Source of the DNA: Osedax fenrisi
Lineage: Eukaryota; Annelida; Polychaeta; Sabellida; Siboglinidae
Assembly (NCBI GenBank): GCA_964019155.1
Contig: OZ025240.1
Span: 88,593,887 to 88,657,886 of the forward strand
Reading direction: 5' to 3'
DNA length: 64,000 nt
Under the pieces are notes generated by a model. That model did no database searches. It was not told the origin of the DNA and saw only the letters and a list, made by a program, of their open reading frames with translations. The position numbers and the translations under genes were made by a program. Positions 60,960 to 64,000 of the stretch are shown here, one piece after another; position 1 is the stretch's first letter, and each line of letters starts with the position of its first letter.

Positions 60960-61807
60960 GTTTACATAGGACATGTATACGTGTTATAGCTACTGTATAT
61001 ATAATGCCTGGGTAGGCCGTCGACGAGACAGGTAGTAGGACATGGGTTCAATTCCTGTCCGGATCATTAAAATAGTCTTAACATAATATTTAGAAGTGAA
61101 CTCATATAATTTTGTATGCAATAATGATCGGATGTCATTATAAAATGGATGCTTTAACATGAGAATCGCTTCAAAGGGTCATTAGATCCATTTTGTTTTA
61201 AGTAAAAAACTTCATCCAAGTTCTTTGATTTGATGAAAGGACTCCATCAAAATATAACATAACAAAAATAAATATATATATACATATTTTATTTAATATA
61301 TATGAAAGTTAGTTATATAATATTATATATTTGTTTTGAATTGAAAATATTTAAATAGCATACATTACTGCTACTATTATCATCATAGTATCGGATATTA
61401 TTAATGATGATGATTATTTCATCACAGAAATATGTAGTTATAAGAGTGTATTCACATGATCTGTAAAATGTCTGCAGTGTTAAAGTTTTGCTGTGTGAAA
61501 CTTGCCTTGCGAAAGTTTTCACATGATAAAACGAATATTTCTTATGTTTTATATACGTATGGCAAATATAGGAAAATTTTTATTTGTGTTGTGTGAAACC
61601 AGTATTTGTCCATTAACATATTTTATGAATCATGTGAACACCCTATATCACATTATAAATTGAAATAATATACATAAAAAGATTAATAATTATGGCTATA
61701 ATAATAATTAAAGAAAAATAAATTTATAACAAATAGTATTATTATTATTGATATACTGGAATATAACGAATCACCTCTAGCGCTCTAACTGACCTCTAAC
61801 CCGGCAG
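60960..61807. other. Intron Ig4a-Ig4b
   Basis: 848 bp, containing SINE copy C and AT-rich sequence. The acceptor CTCTAACCCGGCAG ends it. Confidence 0.75.
61006..61272 (+). mobile_element. tRNA-derived SINE, copy C (degraded head)
   Basis: The head is deleted or diverged in the A-box part (GCCTGGGTAGGCCGTCGACG) but keeps a B-box-like GGTTCAATTCC. The body and tail (AATGATCGG, ATGGATGC, AACTTCATCCAAGTTC, GATGAAAGGACTCCA) match copy B. Older than copy B by divergence. Confidence 0.85.
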
Positions 61808-61964
61808 TTAATGCACGAAGGCTTCTCTGAAGGTCGTTTCCAGGTACGTAGGAGTGGGTACCTGATGATAAGAGATGTCCAGTATTCAGATGCAGGAGGC
61901 TGGGTGTGTCAGGCCATCAACACACACGGACAGAGTTACGCCACTGCCAAACTCACTATTATAG
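61808..61964 (+). CDS. robo: robo exon: Ig4 second part
   Basis: 157 nt, phase 0 after TAACCCGGCAG, phase 1 at ATAG|GTTTGT. It encodes MHEGFSEGRFQVRRSGYL, the F strand SDAGGWVCQAIN and the G strand YATAKLTII. The usual Y-x-C tyrosine is a tryptophan (G-G-W-V-C). Matches Robo Ig4 in position. Confidence 0.92.
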
Positions 61965-62260
61965 GTTTGTAGTATACAGCATTATAGTATATATCATAAT
62001 AGTATATAGCATTATAGTATATAGCATTATAGTATATAGCATTATAGTATATAGCATCATAGTATATATCATTATAGTATACAGGTTTATAGTATATAGC
62101 ATTATAGTATATAGCATCATAGTATATATCATTATAGTATACAGGTTTATAGTATATAGGTATGTAGTATATAGCTTTATAGTATATATCATTATAGTAT
62201 ACAGGTTTATAGTATATAGGTATGTAGTATATAGCTTTATAGTATATAGGTTTATAGAAA
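61965..62260. repeat. ATAGCATTATAGTATAT minisatellite at the Ig4b donor
   Basis: Tandem units of 15-17 bp (ATAGCATTATAGTATAT, AGGTTTATAGTATAT, AGGTATGTAGTATAT, ATCATTATAGTATAT) start at the donor itself. The variant AGGTTTATAG copies the real exon-intron junction ATAG|GTTTGTAG. ORFs in all frames here (IIVYS repeats) are artefacts. Confidence 0.92.
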
Positions 62261-63111
62261 CCCACTTTTTCACCATTATATGTTCACAGGTATCCATTTC
62301 CCCTACCCTCACTACTATTATAGGTTTATATCTGATACAGCCATCCACACACTCAAGATATAGTTTAGATATATTCATCATAATGAGGTCTTGAGTTATA
62401 AGTGGTCATTATAACATTATACAGTGCTATGTTGCCAATGTATAAATGAATTATTATTAAACTTGATTAAACTTAAATTTAACTTTATTAAAACCAATAG
62501 TTTAACTAATTATTTAACTAATTGAGTAAATAGATGTATATGCTATAGTTGTAGATCATTTAACTCTCTACAGATGTGTATTATCACTGCCCTCTTTCTA
62601 TCTAATATCCTGTTAATCATCTAGTCTACATATAGTGTTATAAATGAGGTGGTTTCATCATCGATTCAATGTGTTCAATACTATTATCACTAGTGAATGA
62701 TTTCAAGATTGAAAATGTTAAACATTTCTAAACTATATAATATTGATGATATACTCTTGCGCAATGAAACTCCTAGGTATATAACAACACTATATAAGTT
62801 GACCGTAATAGATATGATTTAGTACTTTTATTTACTTAATAGATTGTAATAATATCACTAGTTTAATGCTGTGACCAATGCTATACGTTATATATAACGT
62901 ATACGAGACTTTTCTAATATAACATCTATAAGCAACGCCTCCATACAGCTCATATTAAATCTTAACTAGATTGATATTCTTAAATTGGTAGAATCAGCCA
63001 AGCCGAGATGTAACATGTTATGTATATAGGGGTTAGCTATAGCTGTCCTAATAGCAGTGTCCAGTACAACATTGACCTCATCATTATCACCATACACCAC
63101 TACTGTCATCA
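62261..63111. other. Intron Ig4b-Ig5a, unique part
   Basis: AT-rich sequence. At 62308-62326 CTCACTACTATTATAGGTTT repeats the end of exon Ig4b and its donor (CTCACTATTATAGGTTTG), a second junction-like copy. No exon recognised. Confidence 0.65.
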
Positions 63112-63205
63112 CACCCACAAATAACTATCATTCACCCCCCGCTCCCCCTCCTCCACCCACAAATAACTATTATTCACCCCCCCGCTCCCCCTCCTCCACC
63201 CACAG
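63112..63205. repeat. 42/43-bp tandem duplication forming the Ig5a acceptor tract
   Basis: CACCCACAAATAACTAT...GCTCCCCCTCCTC starts at 63112 and 63154, and a third start (CACCCACAG) at 63197 ends in the real acceptor. The two upstream copies read CACCCACAA instead of CAG. Pyrimidine-rich blocks are thus duplicated directly before the exon. Confidence 0.9.
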
Positions 63206-63403
63206 ACAAAGATCCCAGACCGCCTCCTATAATACAACAAGGCCCCCAGAATCAAACACTGCCGGTGGGCAAAGTGGCATACCTCGACTGCATATCTCAC
63301 GGCACCCCTCAGCCGAGTCTGTCGTGGCTCAAGGATGGCATAGCGCTTCGTATGTTCGACAGTCGCATCTCTATCACTGACACCGGCACTCTGGTGATTA
63401 AAA
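63206..63403 (+). CDS. robo: robo exon: Ig5 first part
   Basis: 198 nt, phase 1 after CCACCCACAG, phase 1 at A|GTCAGT. It encodes RPPPIIQQGPQNQTLPVG, the B-strand cysteine AYLDCISHG, the core tryptophan SLSWLKDG and the E strand TGTLVIK. PPPII-QGP-NQT is the most diagnostic Robo sequence in the window (Ig5 start in vertebrate Robos). The partner exon with the second cysteine is not found before the window ends. Confidence 0.94.
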
Positions 63404-64000
63404 GTCAGTACGCACTGATAGTGGTTGTGATAATGTTCAGTGTATATGTGGTGATATCAATATCAATACATATATAATAATAATTATTATTTATTAGTGG
63501 ACTATATTCTTATTATATGCACCAGGTACAGTTTGTGCATATATATCAACATCTATATTGCTAGTAAATAATATTATATCGTACACTAATAGTAAGGCAA
63601 CGTAACGTTTCTAATAGTAGTGGTAAGCAGTTTATGTCATATTCACGTTGTAATAATATATATATATGTCTAAATGAGAATTTGAAATCTACTAATTTAA
63701 TTAAATGTAAGAAATTTAATCCTGTAAAAGTATTACTTAATCAGCGATAGATTCAATAATTCGTTCATTTCTACTAAAGTCGTGCGCCGAATTACTTAAT
63801 AAATAATCGATCTACTACTACCGCTACTGCTGCCAATATGTGTATCGAAATGTAATCTAATTAAATCTGTCGTAAATCAATGCACGATTTAGCACTCCCA
63901 TTTCGATTTAATGGGAAAAGTCTCGAGCTCACCCGCCCACATGGATCAATAGTTTGATTGACGGATATGCCCCGCCCCCGATTACCTAGGGATTAAGTTC
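63404..64000. other. Intron after Ig5a (open end)
   Basis: No Ig5b F-strand signature (D-x-G-x-Y-x-C) is seen in any + frame. The last 200 bp turns CpG-containing and GC-richer. The gene continues past the window. Confidence 0.7.

Noticed and set aside
61906..62394. IIVYS-repeat ORFs in several frames
   Set aside because: Translation of the 15-17 bp minisatellite in the intron. Only 61808-61964 is real coding sequence.

Overview
This is eukaryotic nuclear DNA. It has split protein-coding exons with GT-AG introns, a Pol III tRNA gene, an LTR retrotransposon, tRNA-derived SINEs, small inverted-repeat transposons, and a very large load of microsatellites and minisatellites. The gene content and the absence of operons or ribosome-binding-site logic point to a protostome-type invertebrate, perhaps lophotrochozoan. 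The exact phylum cannot be read from the window.

The main gene is a Roundabout-family (robo/sax-3) axon-guidance receptor on the + strand. Ten exons between 32,681 and 63,403 encode Ig domains 1-4 and the first half of Ig5. Almost none of this is visible in long ORFs; it was rebuilt from Ig cysteine and tryptophan motifs, splice sites and phase matching. All inter-domain introns are phase 1, each complete Ig module is a multiple of 3, and the joined frame stays open for 1,368 nt. The signal-peptide exon, Ig5b, the FN3 domains, the transmembrane segment and the tail lie outside the window or were not recognised. Nine of the ten inferred 5' splice sites read GTT (mostly GTTAGT or GTTTGT) instead of GTA/GTG, which is striking.

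Upstream of robo (1-32,680) I see no host protein gene. The region holds a tRNA-Ser(GCT) gene (15,483-15,564) and, 330 bp further on, a complete Ty3/gypsy retrotransposon on the minus strand (15,894-20,945). Its LTRs are 408 bp and differ at one site. Its gag and pol ORFs are intact and linked by a GGGAAAC -1 frameshift heptamer with a downstream stem. It sits in a (TA)n tract, looks young and may still be competent. The rest is CpG-containing sequence with extreme simple repeats, including 431 bp of perfect (GT)n, about 353 bp of (TAC)n and a five-copy 13-bp array of CACGTG E-boxes.

The robo introns carry most of the small transposons: three pogo-like elements built from reiterated 12-17 bp motifs (one lies just upstream of the gene), two copies of a GGGGCGCTG-ended TA-target MITE, a 31-bp-TIR MITE, two of three SINE copies and a LINE tail fragment. 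Several minisatellites touch splice sites directly: an 18-bp repeat ends 23 bp before the Ig2b exon, a 17-bp-type repeat starts at the Ig4b donor, and a 42/43-bp duplication ends in the Ig5a acceptor. The interval from about 34 to 39.6 kb is a nearly CpG-free, very AT-rich block with a sharp downstream boundary.
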